Source of the DNA: Aedes albopictus | Lineage: Eukaryota; Arthropoda; Insecta; Diptera; Culicidae | Length of the DNA: 64,000 nucleotides | Assembly: GCF_035046485.1 (NCBI RefSeq) | Contig: NC_085137.1 | Location: forward strand, 450,980,980-451,044,979 | Reading direction: 5' to 3' | Shown: piece by piece, positions 44,734 to 54,206 of the stretch | How the letters are laid out: each line of letters opens with the position of its first letter | Numbering within the stretch: position 1 is the stretch's first letter | Notes under the pieces: generated by a model | What the model was told of the DNA's origin: nothing | What the model saw: only the letters and a program-made list of their open reading frames with translations | Database searches by the model: none | Position numbers and translations under genes: made by a program

Positions 44734-44908
44734 CAGTGCAGTGCTCATATTTCGCGCGAGCTCTTTTTTTACTTTCACGAATTAATTTGAATATCAAAAG
44801 AAGTGTTTTGAAGTTACATTATACTAGTTTACAATCAACGCTTCATTTGAAATTCAAAATATTCGTGAAAGTAAAACTATGAGCTGGCGTGAAATAAGGG
44901 CACTCACA
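44734..44908. mobile_element. 175-bp palindromic MITE
   Basis: agtgctcatatttcgcgcga is mirrored by gctggcgtgaaataagggca with mismatches, and tactttcacgaat/attcgtgaaagta pair inside. Confidence 0.55.
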
Positions 44909-45560
44909 TTGTATTTTATGCCCGGAGGATTGAATGGGTAGCTTAATATTAACTCCATGTGTATCAAAACACGAAATTCATGTTAAAAATAATGTGACAT
45001 TTATGTATTCAAAAGTTGAATTCAACTAGATTGAAAAGGGATATTTATTGGCACTTCAATCTGAATGCATACGTAATAAATTCGAATTCCATGTGGGATC
45101 CACATTAAAATTGAGTGGATTATTTATAGGTCGGGGCAAAAATAATATTGGTGATTCTACACGAAAAAAAATTTCCATATGGAATATATAAGAAAATGTT
45201 ATACATTTTTGCCATTTCGTTTTCCTAATGAAGCTCATCTGAGTGCGTAATATGAAACATAACATACGATGAATAAAAAGTATAAGTTTCAACTTATGAA
45301 TGCCATTCACTCTTTGTAATAATTTGTATTAGAATTTCCTCATAGAATGTATGCATTAAACCTAATATATTCTATTGCCGTATATTTTGTTTGAAATTCC
45401 TAATATTTTACTTTTTTTCCTTTATTTTACTAAAACAACCATGTTTTGTTTACGATTTGTACATAGTTTATTTAATAAAATCAACATAGTATGTGCTGTA
45501 TACTGAAGACGTTAGAGTCCAATTATCAAAATCTTCCTCAAAGCAGACACAAAATCACGC
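44909..45560. other. AT-rich gene-free stretch
   Basis: The 84-codon minus frame 45056-45310 is hydrophobic by composition and unsupported. Nothing else seen. Confidence 0.4.
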
Positions 45561-45564
45561 ATGC

Positions 45565-45985
45565 CAGCCGAATCGCTGTTCCGGCAACGGGTTTCACCGC
45601 CTTTAGCCGGCCAATATGACGAGAAGCAGCGGAGCTGACCAGAACTTCCGCTCCTGCAGGAAACAAACGGGTGGCAGTGCCTTAGTTATCCAGAGTGGCA
45701 AAGGAGTAGGAGGGATCCTCTTTCCGGCAAAGGATGATGCAGCCTTCCGTAAGCCGGATCATCGAGGAGTAGCGCCAGCCGGAATCTCTATTTCGGCAGC
45801 AAAGAAGCGGGTGGTAGTGCTTCCGGAGTATCGAGGAGAAGCGGAACAAGCTGGGATCTTCATTCCGAGAGCGGATGGCGCTGCCCTTTGCCCGTTGAAA
45901 TGCTGAGGAGTTGCGAAACCAGCTGGAATCTCCGCTCCCGCTGCGACTAAGCGAGTAGATCCGCCGTCCGCTTTGGATTCCCAGA
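45565..45985 (+). repeat. GC-rich minisatellite, about five units of 68-73 bp
   Basis: The recurring anchor agccGGAATCTctaTTcc-like text begins near 45641 (agaacttccgct), 45713 (ggatcctctttcc), 45781 (ggaatctctatttc), 45854 (ggatcttcattcc) and 45925 (ggaatctccgctcc), giving steps of 72, 68, 73 and 71 bases. Each is followed by a block like gcaaagaagcgggtggtagtgc and gaggagtagcg. The plus ORF 45616-45906 and the minus ORF 45759-46070 both arise from this array, and neither has a recognised domain. Confidence 0.65.
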
Positions 45986-46580
45986 AGCTACGTTCAAAAT
46001 TTGAGCAAAATCGGTTGAGCCTAAGGGGGCGCTCAAAACGCTTGAAGTTTGTATGGGAAAACTTGTCCAAATGTATGCAGAAATTTAAAGTTTTCGAATT
46101 TTGCCACTAGGTGGCGCTGTAAGCGTTCAATACTCAAACCTTTTGGTATTATTATAGTTGACTATATGCCAAACAACTTTGTCGAAGACCGCAAATTGAT
46201 CCAACGTTTGTGTAAAAAGTTATACCCTAGGAAAAGTGAGGATAAACTTTATTGTTATTTTTCCAATACATGTAAAGGAATAATATCAATAATGAAATCT
46301 CAATACTTTGCCTCACTTTTCCTAGGGTATAACTTTTTTCACAGCCGTCGGATCACTTCGCGGTCTTCGACAAAGTTCTCTGGCATATAGTCACCTACAG
46401 TAATACCAAAGGGTTTGATTATTGAACGCTTACAGCGGCACCTAGCGGCAAAATTCAAAAACTTAAAATTTCTGCATACATTTGGCCAAGTTTTCCCATA
46501 CAAACTTCAAGCGTTTTGAGCGCCCCCTTAGGCTCAACCGATTTCGCTCAAATTTTGAACGTAGCTTCTGGGAGTCCAAA
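45973..46580. repeat. 608-bp palindrome, family P1 copy B
   Basis: tttggattcccagaagctac at the left is mirrored by gtagcttctgggagtccaaa at the right. The arms continue inward through gggggcgctcaaaacgcttg and gccactaggtggcgctgtaa. The pair ctttgtcgaagaccgcaaat / cgcggtcttcgacaaagtt and the centre (cattattgatattattcctt, complement strand) match copy A at 27501-28201. Confidence 0.8.
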
Positions 46581-46660
46581 ATAACTGATTTAGGAGGTAA
46601 GACTTGGTATTTTTCGAAATTATTGTTTTTCATATAAGTGTGGGCCACCCTAGTGTCCAC

Positions 46661-47072
46661 CTGAGACGAGACTCGCGAAGAGGAAAAAAAGCAACGTCAA
46701 GTGCAGCCCAACTGAGCTGTCAGTTGTAGCCCGTTTGATTACGTTACCTAAAACGAGGAAAGTATTGATATCCGAGATAAATTCTGAAGCCAAAATTCAC
46801 TCCGAGCAGCATTTTCTTCTCCTGTACTGTCGAAAATAAATTGAAAACAAAATATTCCAATGATTACTTTGCTTGGCGATTGTTGGTGATGCAAAATTTC
46901 ACTTCAACATGATTTTGTGCGTGAATGGGATTCAGTCACACTGCATGTGAGGTGATGCGGTCACGTACGTGTTTGAACCACCAACCCAAAACATAATGTC
47001 AACACAGATAGGAAGAAGAAAAAAATAACAAAGTGGAGAAAAAGAAGACCGTCTTCGCGAGTCTCGTCTCAG
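46661..47072. mobile_element. 412-bp hAT-like MITE with 8-bp duplication GTGTCCAC
   Basis: CTGAGACGAGACTCGCGAAG at the left is perfectly mirrored at the right end, and GTGTCCAC is present at 46653-46660 and 47073-47080. No transposase frame. Confidence 0.85.
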
Positions 47073-47190
47073 GTGTCCACATTACCCATATTTTGTTGTA
47101 GTTTTGTTAACCTATGTTTGAGTATCATTTACGCATATTTGCGGTTTTGTACTTTTTGGAAAAAAGGTAAACTAATCTAAGCGTGTATAT

Positions 47191-47413
47191 CCAGCAATTC
47201 ACGAGCGATAATGGCCGCCAAAATCATGCTCACTTTCTGGTAGGGATGAAACGATCTGACGTTTGGCTTGTGACGTTTAGCAGTTGATCGATAAGTTTTA
47301 TGATCGATCTTATCGATCAGCTGCCAAACGACACAAGCCAAACGTCAGATCGGCTTATCCCTACCAGAGAGCGAGCATGATTATGGCGGCCATTAGCGCT
47401 CGAAAATTGCTGG
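47191..47413. repeat. 223-bp palindrome
   Basis: ccagcaattcacgagcgata is mirrored by tagcgctcgaaaattgctgg. The inner arms tctgacgtttggcttgtg / cacaagccaaacgtcaga pair almost perfectly around gataagttttatgatcgatc. Confidence 0.7.
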
Positions 47414-47538
47414 ATTGTGGTTTAAAACAAGAATCCCGATAGGACTTTAGGAGCCTATTCTTCTATGCGGGGCAGGATGCGGGGACTTTTTCTGGCTTAC
47501 GCCAGTCTGTAAAATCTGAATGAGAAAAAGGAAAAACC

Positions 47539-48051
47539 TGGAGCTCGATTTGAATAGGTCGTATGTGCTTTTGTCGATATAAAATTCGATCAGTTCTAGA
47601 TTGAGTTTAAATAAGGGCGAAAGTAACATAAGAGAGTTCTCTTCATCGACTCTCTCTTCTGCAAATTAAAGTGACAAGATGCAAGTATTGTTGATTTTTT
47701 TGGTCATAAATCGCTAGGTTGCGATGCAATCTAGCGTCTAAGTGTAAAAAAGTTCGATTGAATTTGCATCTTGTCACTTTAATTTGCAGAAGAGAGAGTC
47801 GATGAAGAGAACTCTCTCATGTTACTTTCGCCCTTATTTAAACTCAATCTAGAGTTTATTTTAGTTATTGTAGCAATATGGCAGATATTTTGCAAACTTT
47901 TAATGATGGAACAGAAAGCCTGTTTTGTGAGGATTCTGCTGTATGTATAAACTTTGCTCAATTTCAACGGTTTTCGCTATAATAAGCGAATCCAACTGAT
48001 CGAATTTTTAATCGACAAAAGCACATACGACCTATTCAAATCGAGCTCCAG
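47539..48051. mobile_element. TIR element (CTGGAGCTCGATTTGAATAG end) with inner palindrome
   Basis: The left 50 bases mirror the right 50 (ctattcaaatcgagctccag ending 48051). An inner palindrome (47596-47852: ctagattgagtttaaataag, aattaaagtgacaagatgca and their complements) lies toward the left, probably as a second insertion. A solitary end exists at 38405-38480. Confidence 0.7.
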
Positions 48052-48079
48052 AAACGGTTGTGAGACTTGCGCACCCCTA

Positions 48080-48642
48080 CACTGAACGAAAACCCCATCC
48101 CGAAATCGACTGATTTGTCCGACCATCCAGTCCAAATTATCAAAATCGTGTTTTCGAATGACAAATCAGTCATACGGCAATCATCCCAAAAAGCGGATGA
48201 CGATCATCTTATTCGCGTATGAGTCGACGCACGCTATGTGAATGAATATTAGTTGCAGAGCGAAGGCCACACAGATGCACCGAATTTATTCATCGATAGC
48301 GTAACAAGTTCCTTGATCGTGACACCCGGGACATTGACGATTTTGCTTCGCATGTCCTATCCTGGACATGTCATATTTTTTTTGAAAAGGGTGCCCGCAA
48401 GGGTACCCTGGCCACTAAGCTCATAACTTTTTGAAAAAGATAGCGGTGACATTGTTGTTATCAACCGCTAAAAAACAAAGTTGCTCGACCATATGGTCGA
48501 CATTCTATTTTCATATCGCTGTCATCCGGTTTTAAGATGTCATCATTCGGTCGGTGGACCATACGGTTTCCGACCGAATGTCGTTAAGGGGCGTGATCGT
48601 ATCGCCTCTCAGTCGATCTTGGGCGGGGGGTTTCGTTCAGTG
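48080..48642. mobile_element. 563-bp MITE, TA-flanked
   Basis: CACTGAACGAAAACCCC is mirrored by ggggggtttcgttcagtg, with TA at 48078-48079 and 48643-48644. It abuts the upstream region of ZAD paralog 2. Confidence 0.75.
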
Positions 48643-48770
48643 TAGTGGGCTCAAATGTCATTTGACGTGTTAATTCATCATCCCAAAGGCGAAAGGTGTT
48701 TGAATTGAGTTGAGTGTGCAATGTAAACAGTGTTATTTATTTACCGACACAACATTTTTAGCTGCAGCTT
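48643..48770 (+). promoter_or_regulatory. Displaced upstream region of ZAD paralog 2
   Basis: gcaatgtaaacagtgttatt, ttaccgacacaac and atttttagctgcagctt correspond in order to blocks upstream of ZAD paralog 1 (read on its strand). The last 11 bases (48760-48770) are the left target duplication of the LINE, so this DNA once joined directly to 54083. Confidence 0.6.
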
Positions 48771-48991
48771 TTTCATTCGATTGTGTCTTCTCACTGCGGA
48801 CGGAGCGTTTTTGGCACGTGGCGAATTTTTGTTTTGCGTTTTTGAGAGATTTTTTACGGAAAAGCGCGTTTGATCGTGTTTACGATCGGATCAATATTCA
48901 GTAGTGACCCATATCAGTGATTTGTTCTGAAATTCAAGTGATTAGAAAGAAAGAAGGACCTTTTTCATCGGAGTTCAGCGAAGGAGCCAAG

Positions 48992-50296
48992 ATGGCGCCG
49001 GACCCACCGGGCATCGCCTCGGGAGGGAAACCCGACTCGAAAGCAACCAATACCAACAAAGTGTACCAGACATACGAATACAACCAAAATGACGCCTCGC
49101 CTTTCCGTGTGATCGTGCAGTTGCTTGATGACGATGAGGGCCGTCTCCGCATCAACAAGTTATCTCTCGGGAAAGTGCTATCGAAAATCGACGAGTACAA
49201 GCAGAACATCACGAACATGCGAGCATTGGGAAGAAACAAGGTGCTTGTCTTCCTGGGGAGCTGTCTGACTGCCAACAAAATGCAAGCTGACAAGATGCTG
49301 CGCAATAACAATTACAAGGCCTACATCCCACGTAGTTTCGTGTCAGTGTCTGGAGTCGTCGCCGGCGTTCCGACGGACATGACCATTGAAGAAATCCAGG
49401 AAAACATTTCGAGTTGCTATCCAATCTTGGCAATCAATCGGCTGCATCGCTATGAATCGGGTAAGAAGATCGAGGCACACAGGATCAGCGTCACATTCCG
49501 TGCGAGTACCCTTCCGCCAGAGGTGCGGCTCTTTTGCTGCATCAATACGGTTCGGCCGTTCATCACGAAGCCGGTGTTGTGCCTGAACTGCCTCAGGTAC
49601 AACCACGCAACCGACAACTGCAGATCGCGCAAAAGATGCCCGAACTGCACGCAACAACATGAAGGACTGGAATTCGGAGACTGTCCCAACAAGGCGAAAT
49701 GTCTTTACTGCAAGGACAACTCAAATCACCGAACGTCGGACGAGGAGTGTGCAGAGAAAAAACGGCAAAGGAACATCAGGACGATCATGGCCAAGTCCAC
49801 GCTAACGTTCATGGAAGCAAAGGAGCAATTCCCAATTCTCACCGAGAACCGATATGAACTGCTGGAAAACGCCGAGTGTTTCCCACCGCTACCCAACACA
49901 TTCGCAGAGATGTCGGCTGGTCAGTACAAGACGAAAAATGTTCAGCAGTATCGCCCCCAGAAGCCGAAGCGTACGAATACGGAGGTAAACATCGCGGATC
50001 AGGTGCAAGTGTACGCGGAGAAGAAGAAGAAGAAAGTGGATGGAGACAAAGAGAAGGAGCAGAATGGTGTAGCACTGTTCAACACGTTTAAAGTGACGGA
50101 TTTCGAGCGTTGGGCTCAACGTATGGAAGAGCAACGTAAGGTGCAACTGCAGCAGCAACTTGGTGGCGACCAAGCTCCCACCTTGGGTTCGACGGAGCCG
50201 GTGGACGAAGATATGTTCATGTCGAGCAGCGGAAGGAAACATGCTTCGCAGCATCGAAGGGATCGCAGTCGTAGTCCGGATCTAATTCGCAAATGA
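48992..50296 (+). CDS. LINE ORF1: nucleic-acid-binding Gag-like protein (434 aa)
   Basis: Packages the LINE RNA and acts as chaperone in the ribonucleoprotein particle, by analogy with other I-type ORF1 proteins. The ATG at 48992 has a near-ideal Kozak context (CCAAGATGG). The frame stays open upstream to a GTG at 48917, but no ATG lies there. The N-terminal half has no obvious motif. At about residues 200-255 three Cys/His knuckles follow one another: CLNCLRYNHATDNC (classical CCHC), CPNCTQQHEGLEFGDC and CLYCKDNSNHRTSDEEC. The C-terminal third is charged (AEKKKKKVDGDKEKEQ) and ends in an Arg/Ser-rich tail (RRDRSRSPDLIRK). ORF2 starts 18 bases after the stop, so reinitiation is plausible. No lesions. 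Confidence 0.88.
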   Translation: MAPDPPGIASGGKPDSKATNTNKVYQTYEYNQNDASPFRVIVQLLDDDEGRLRINKLSLGKVLSKIDEYKQNITNMRALGRNKVLVFLGSCLTANKMQADKMLRNNNYKAYIPRSFVSVSGVVAGVPTDMTIEEIQENISSCYPILAINRLHRYESGKKIEAHRISVTFRASTLPPEVRLFCCINTVRPFITKPVLCLNCLRYNHATDNCRSRKRCPNCTQQHEGLEFGDCPNKAKCLYCKDNSNHRTSDEECAEKKRQRNIRTIMAKSTLTFMEAKEQFPILTENRYELLENAECFPPLPNTFAEMSAGQYKTKNVQQYRPQKPKRTNTEVNIADQVQVYAEKKKKKVDGDKEKEQNGVALFNTFKVTDFERWAQRMEEQRKVQLQQQLGGDQAPTLGSTEPVDEDMFMSSSGRKHASQHRRDRSRSPDLIRK

Positions 50297-50314
50297 AATA
50301 ACAATCGTAAGTAA

Positions 50315-53300
50315 ATGCCAACAGAAGAGATAAAGATTTTCCAGCTTAACATTCAAAGTTTTGAGAAAAATAAAGAAGAATTAACCAGAGCATTGATCAT
50401 TGAGAATTATAATGTAGTCCTTTTATCAGAAACTTGGAGTAAGATAGAATTAGAGAGTAGCAAATATAGTGTGCCAGGGTTTTTCACTTTCCTCGACTCG
50501 AGAGACGACGGTTATGGAGGCGCTGGCATCCTAATCAACAAAAAATTAAAATCTAGAGGGATAACGTTACCGAACTTACCAAAAATTCAAGCCGTCGCAC
50601 GATTGATAGTAGCCCACGATATTGTTGTGATGTCGGTCTATGCAGCACCCAATATTTCCCATTTTGCCCTGAAACAAGGAGTGGAATCCCTACTGCAAGC
50701 TGTACGAGGTTACCGAAAGGTTCTTGTGGGAGGTGACTTCAATGCGCACCATTCCGCATGGGACCCTCGGCACCAAGATAACAAAGGAGCAGCTCTATTC
50801 GACCTTATAAACGACGAAGCCTACATTCTTTTGAACGAGGGACAGATGACGTTCGTACCGGTTGAACTGAACAAGTCGCCTTCTGCAATCGACCTTGTTC
50901 TGGTATCTCCAGGGCTGTTTGACGATGCTAGAATGAAGGTTCTAAATTATGGAATAGGTAGTCGACATCTTGCTATTGAAACCGTTGTACAGCTGGCCCA
51001 GCGACGACCGAACGGATATTTCATCAATAAAACCAAGATTGCAGAGGAATTCAGCAAAATCAGTGTGTATGAAGTTGTTAACTATTCCGATCTACAGGGG
51101 CAATCGAAAATCATCAGCAAAAAAGCCAAACAGCCGGACAAGCACGTGCCTAAATTTTGGTGGAGCGACGAGGTGGAACTAGCATGGAACGAGAAGAATG
51201 AAGCAAGAACTCGATTCAACCGCAATGGAGATTTGGAATCACTACTGGATCTGAGGAAAAAGGAAACGATTTTCAAAAGGAAAAAACAGGAATCTTCACG
51301 GAAACGGTTTGAGGAATTCGTTGCCAGCTTCGATCCTCGGACTCCAGCAAAGACCATCTGGAATCAATTAGGCAAACTCACCGGAAAGAAGAAGAAAAGG
51401 GAGAATGTACTAGTACACGATGATTTGCAAATGGCGCAGCAGTTTTTGAACAAATACTTCCCGTTTGAAACTAACATTGCTCCCATACCTTCTTATCTTC
51501 CTAACTATGACATTTTAACAAGCAGTTTTTGGATCCGATTTTTGTCGAAAAAGTCTTCTCATTCAGCCCCAGGTCCAGACGGGATCGCATATAGTTCCTT
51601 GAAACTATTAAACGCTGAAGTGAGAGACTCCATTATCATGGACATGAACCATATCTGGAGATCAGGCGTTGTCCCGGAAAATCTCAAATCCATCAAGGTT
51701 GTCGCAATTCCCAAACCGGGGAAGGACCCCGAATCAATAGAAGGAGTTAGGCCTCTGTCTATGCTAAACTGTGGGATGAAGATTTTGAATGCCGCCGTGC
51801 TAGAAAAACTGCAACAACACATCGAAATAAGAAACATTCTTCCGAGGTTATCTTTTGGGTTCAGGAAGGGAATGTCAACAGTTGGCTGCTTGGAATACGT
51901 CACGAACAAATTATTCCTAGCTAAACGGGAGAAGAACCTTGCAGCGATAATCTTCATCGATCTCTCCAATGCGTTCAACGCAATCAAACTGGATAAGTTA
52001 GAGCAATGCATGTTATCGTTTGGACTTCCACCAGAATTTCCTAGTTGGGTGCTAGCTTTTCTGGCAGACAGGAAAATACAGTTGCAGGTCGGAGCTGATA
52101 CGCTAACACGACATGTTAGCCAAGGCCTTCCACAAGGAGACATACTGTCACCGACGCTCTTTAATATTTATACCGCCAATCTCCATAGTATCCGGGTAGA
52201 AGGTGTCGAACTCGTTCAGTATGCGGACGACTTCGCCGTGATGATTGAGGGACGAGACCTAGAAGAAATCAACGAACGAGGTAACCAGTTCATGGAACGT
52301 TTTGTGGAGGCAGCAGATGAGCTGAATTTCACCATCAACGCGCAGAAGACTAAGGCTATATTGTTCTTGAACTCTCCGAAGGTTCTGAATATCCATATTG
52401 GCACGGATGTGATAGAAACAGTCAACTTCCATAAATACTTGGGTCTATTGATAGATAGATCGCTAAGGTTCGGCGCCCACTTAAGGGACCTCTCCAAGCA
52501 GGCGGCCGATCGCCTAAATATGCTCAAGGTCATTAGCGGTACCAAGTATGGCAGTCACCCAGCGACACTTGGTATGGCCTACAATGCTTTCTTTCGGGGC
52601 TTCATCGAATATGGTTCTAGTATATACAGCTCTGCGTGCAAAACTAATTTGGAGCGAATTGATGTTATCAATAACGCCTGCCTACGAAGAATCACAGGTT
52701 GCACCAAAACAACACCTAGAAACACTTTACAGGCCATAGCTGCACAGCCTCCGCTTCAATTCAGGCGGCTGAAGGTAGTTGGGAAGCAGGTGGTCAAGCA
52801 CTATTACCGGAAAACTCCTGTATGGGAGCAGATCAACAACTGCGACGTGTTGGACGAATCGAAGAGGTACACCTACATCGAGCAAATAGCAGCACAACAT
52901 GCAGAAATATTCCAGGACATGACATGTGCAGTTTCAGCGACTCCGTTATCAGGATCAGTGGACATCTCAACAACACTGAATGAGGAACTGTGGCCCAAAA
53001 AACAGACCAACATCAGGGTGCTGAGGCAGCTTACACTGTCTCTGATCCACGGAAAATATCGAAATCGTCCTATTATTTATACAGATGCGTCAAGCAATGG
53101 TATGGAATGCGGAATTGGGGTTTTCCATGAGCCAAGCAACACCAGACTCAGCTTGAAACTGTCTAACTTCGTCTGTATCATGTCGGCGGAGATCCAAGCA
53201 ATCTTCATAGCGCTACAGTACATCAATCGTAATGGTATATCCAACGGAGTCATAATGACGGATTCCAGGGTTGGCTGCGAGTTCATTCTGGATCAAATGG

Positions 53301-53905
53301 ACAAAAAAGTGCGAGATTACCTGATCAACCAAATCTTGGTCCTGGCGGCCGCAACGATGACGTCTATCCAATGGATACCAGGACACACGGGAGTGCGAGG
53401 TAATGAAATGGCGGATCAACTGGCCAAACAGGCCCTGGAAGGAGACATCATCTGCATCAACAAAATACTGCTTCATGACGCGGTTTGGTACTTCCAACGT
53501 CGCAGCGAGGAGGATGCTCAGCAATGGTATCTGGACTACTCGTCAGAGCTTGGAAAGGGCCGCAAGTACTTTCAGATACAGAACACTATCCCTCATAGAC
53601 CCTGGCACTTGAAGTTAGATCTAAATAACAAGGAAGTACGCACTCTCAATAGGCTACTCTCTGGTCACGATTTTTCACGCTACTGGTTATTTAAAATGAA
53701 ACTGGCAGACGATTGTATTTGCGAAAGCTGCGATGTAACTGAAGACGCCGAACACATAATCTTCTACTGCGTAAAATATGCTGCGACAAGGAACAAATAT
53801 GGACTGGACAACTTTTGCAACATTTACAATGTTTGGGACCGGAAAAACATCGACCTTCTCCGTGATGTAGTCAGCTTTTTAAAAGAAATCAACAGCAAAA
53901 TCTAG
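50315..53905 (+). CDS. LINE ORF2: endonuclease, reverse transcriptase, RNase H (1196 aa)
   Basis: Carries out target-primed reverse transcription. Residues 1-220 are an AP-type endonuclease: IFQLNIQS, LLSETW (catalytic Glu), VGGDFNAHHSAWDP, AIDLVLVSP and GSRHLAIE (catalytic His) are all present. Residues about 415-700 are the RT: SAPGPDGIAYS, FIDLSNAFNAI (first Asp), QGLPQGDILSPTLFNIYTA and YADDFAVM (catalytic Asp pair near residue 635). Residues about 915-1040 are RNase H: YTDASSNG, AEIQAIFIAL, TDSRVGC and WIPGHTGVRGNEMADQLAKQ, so all four acidic ligands and the His are in place. A C-terminal CICESC...EHIIFYC motif follows. Length and order match I-type LINEs. No stop or frameshift, and it may be active. 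Confidence 0.92.
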   Translation: MPTEEIKIFQLNIQSFEKNKEELTRALIIENYNVVLLSETWSKIELESSKYSVPGFFTFLDSRDDGYGGAGILINKKLKSRGITLPNLPKIQAVARLIVAHDIVVMSVYAAPNISHFALKQGVESLLQAVRGYRKVLVGGDFNAHHSAWDPRHQDNKGAALFDLINDEAYILLNEGQMTFVPVELNKSPSAIDLVLVSPGLFDDARMKVLNYGIGSRHLAIETVVQLAQRRPNGYFINKTKIAEEFSKISVYEVVNYSDLQGQSKIISKKAKQPDKHVPKFWWSDEVELAWNEKNEARTRFNRNGDLESLLDLRKKETIFKRKKQESSRKRFEEFVASFDPRTPAKTIWNQLGKLTGKKKKRENVLVHDDLQMAQQFLNKYFPFETNIAPIPSYLPNYDILTSSFWIRFLSKKSSHSAPGPDGIAYSSLKLLNAEVRDSIIMDMNHIWRSGVVPENLKSIKVVAIPKPGKDPESIEGVRPLSMLNCGMKILNAAVLEKLQQHIEIRNILPRLSFGFRKGMSTVGCLEYVTNKLFLAKREKNLAAIIFIDLSNAFNAIKLDKLEQCMLSFGLPPEFPSWVLAFLADRKIQLQVGADTLTRHVSQGLPQGDILSPTLFNIYTANLHSIRVEGVELVQYADDFAVMIEGRDLEEINERGNQFMERFVEAADELNFTINAQKTKAILFLNSPKVLNIHIGTDVIETVNFHKYLGLLIDRSLRFGAHLRDLSKQAADRLNMLKVISGTKYGSHPATLGMAYNAFFRGFIEYGSSIYSSACKTNLERIDVINNACLRRITGCTKTTPRNTLQAIAAQPPLQFRRLKVVGKQVVKHYYRKTPVWEQINNCDVLDESKRYTYIEQIAAQHAEIFQDMTCAVSATPLSGSVDISTTLNEELWPKKQTNIRVLRQLTLSLIHGKYRNRPIIYTDASSNGMECGIGVFHEPSNTRLSLKLSNFVCIMSAEIQAIFIALQYINRNGISNGVIMTDSRVGCEFILDQMDKKVRDYLINQILVLAAATMTSIQWIPGHTGVRGNEMADQLAKQALEGDIICINKILLHDAVWYFQRRSEEDAQQWYLDYSSELGKGRKYFQIQNTIPHRPWHLKLDLNNKEVRTLNRLLSGHDFSRYWLFKMKLADDCICESCDVTEDAEHIIFYCVKYAATRNKYGLDNFCNIYNVWDRKNIDLLRDVVSFLKEINSKI

Positions 53906-54206
53906 AGATACCAAAAGGGAATGGATAATCGATGAAACTGCAATGCCCTGACAGCGAAAGTCAATTGACTATAAACAAACATCGTTGGCGTTATAGCTGT
54001 TACAGCTGTGCCATCCCTGCTTGCCCTAGTTTGACAGCTGGGCAGGCGTAGAAAGAAGAAGAAGAAGAAGAAGCTGCAGCTTATCACACCCTAGCACATA
54101 TATCACACCCAATCTAAATTTATTGTAATTTTATTGTTAATTTAATTTATTTTAAGTTTTTTTTTTATTTTAGTGAATAAATATATAGGCCTTTAAGCCA
54201 GCAATA

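Larger units (their letters stand above)
48771..54071 (+). mobile_element. Intact I-type non-LTR retrotransposon (5.3 kb)
   Basis: The 11-bp AGCTGCAGCTT is present immediately before (48760-48770) and after (54072-54082) the element. It starts TTTCATTCGATTGTG, has a 221-base 5' UTR, two long open frames, a short 3' UTR and a (GAA)n tail. GGACGG at +28 to +33 from the first base matches the position of a downstream promoter element, as expected for the internal Pol II promoters of such LINEs. Endonuclease, RT and RNase H are all present, with no stop or frameshift. Presence of RNase H and zinc knuckles in ORF1 points to the I group (I/MosquI/Loner type); the named family is not determined. It appears young. 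Confidence 0.9.

Noticed and set aside
45616..46070. ORFs on both strands (96 and 103 codons) in GC-rich DNA
   Set aside because: The sequence is a 68-73-bp minisatellite; openness on both strands reflects composition and repetition.
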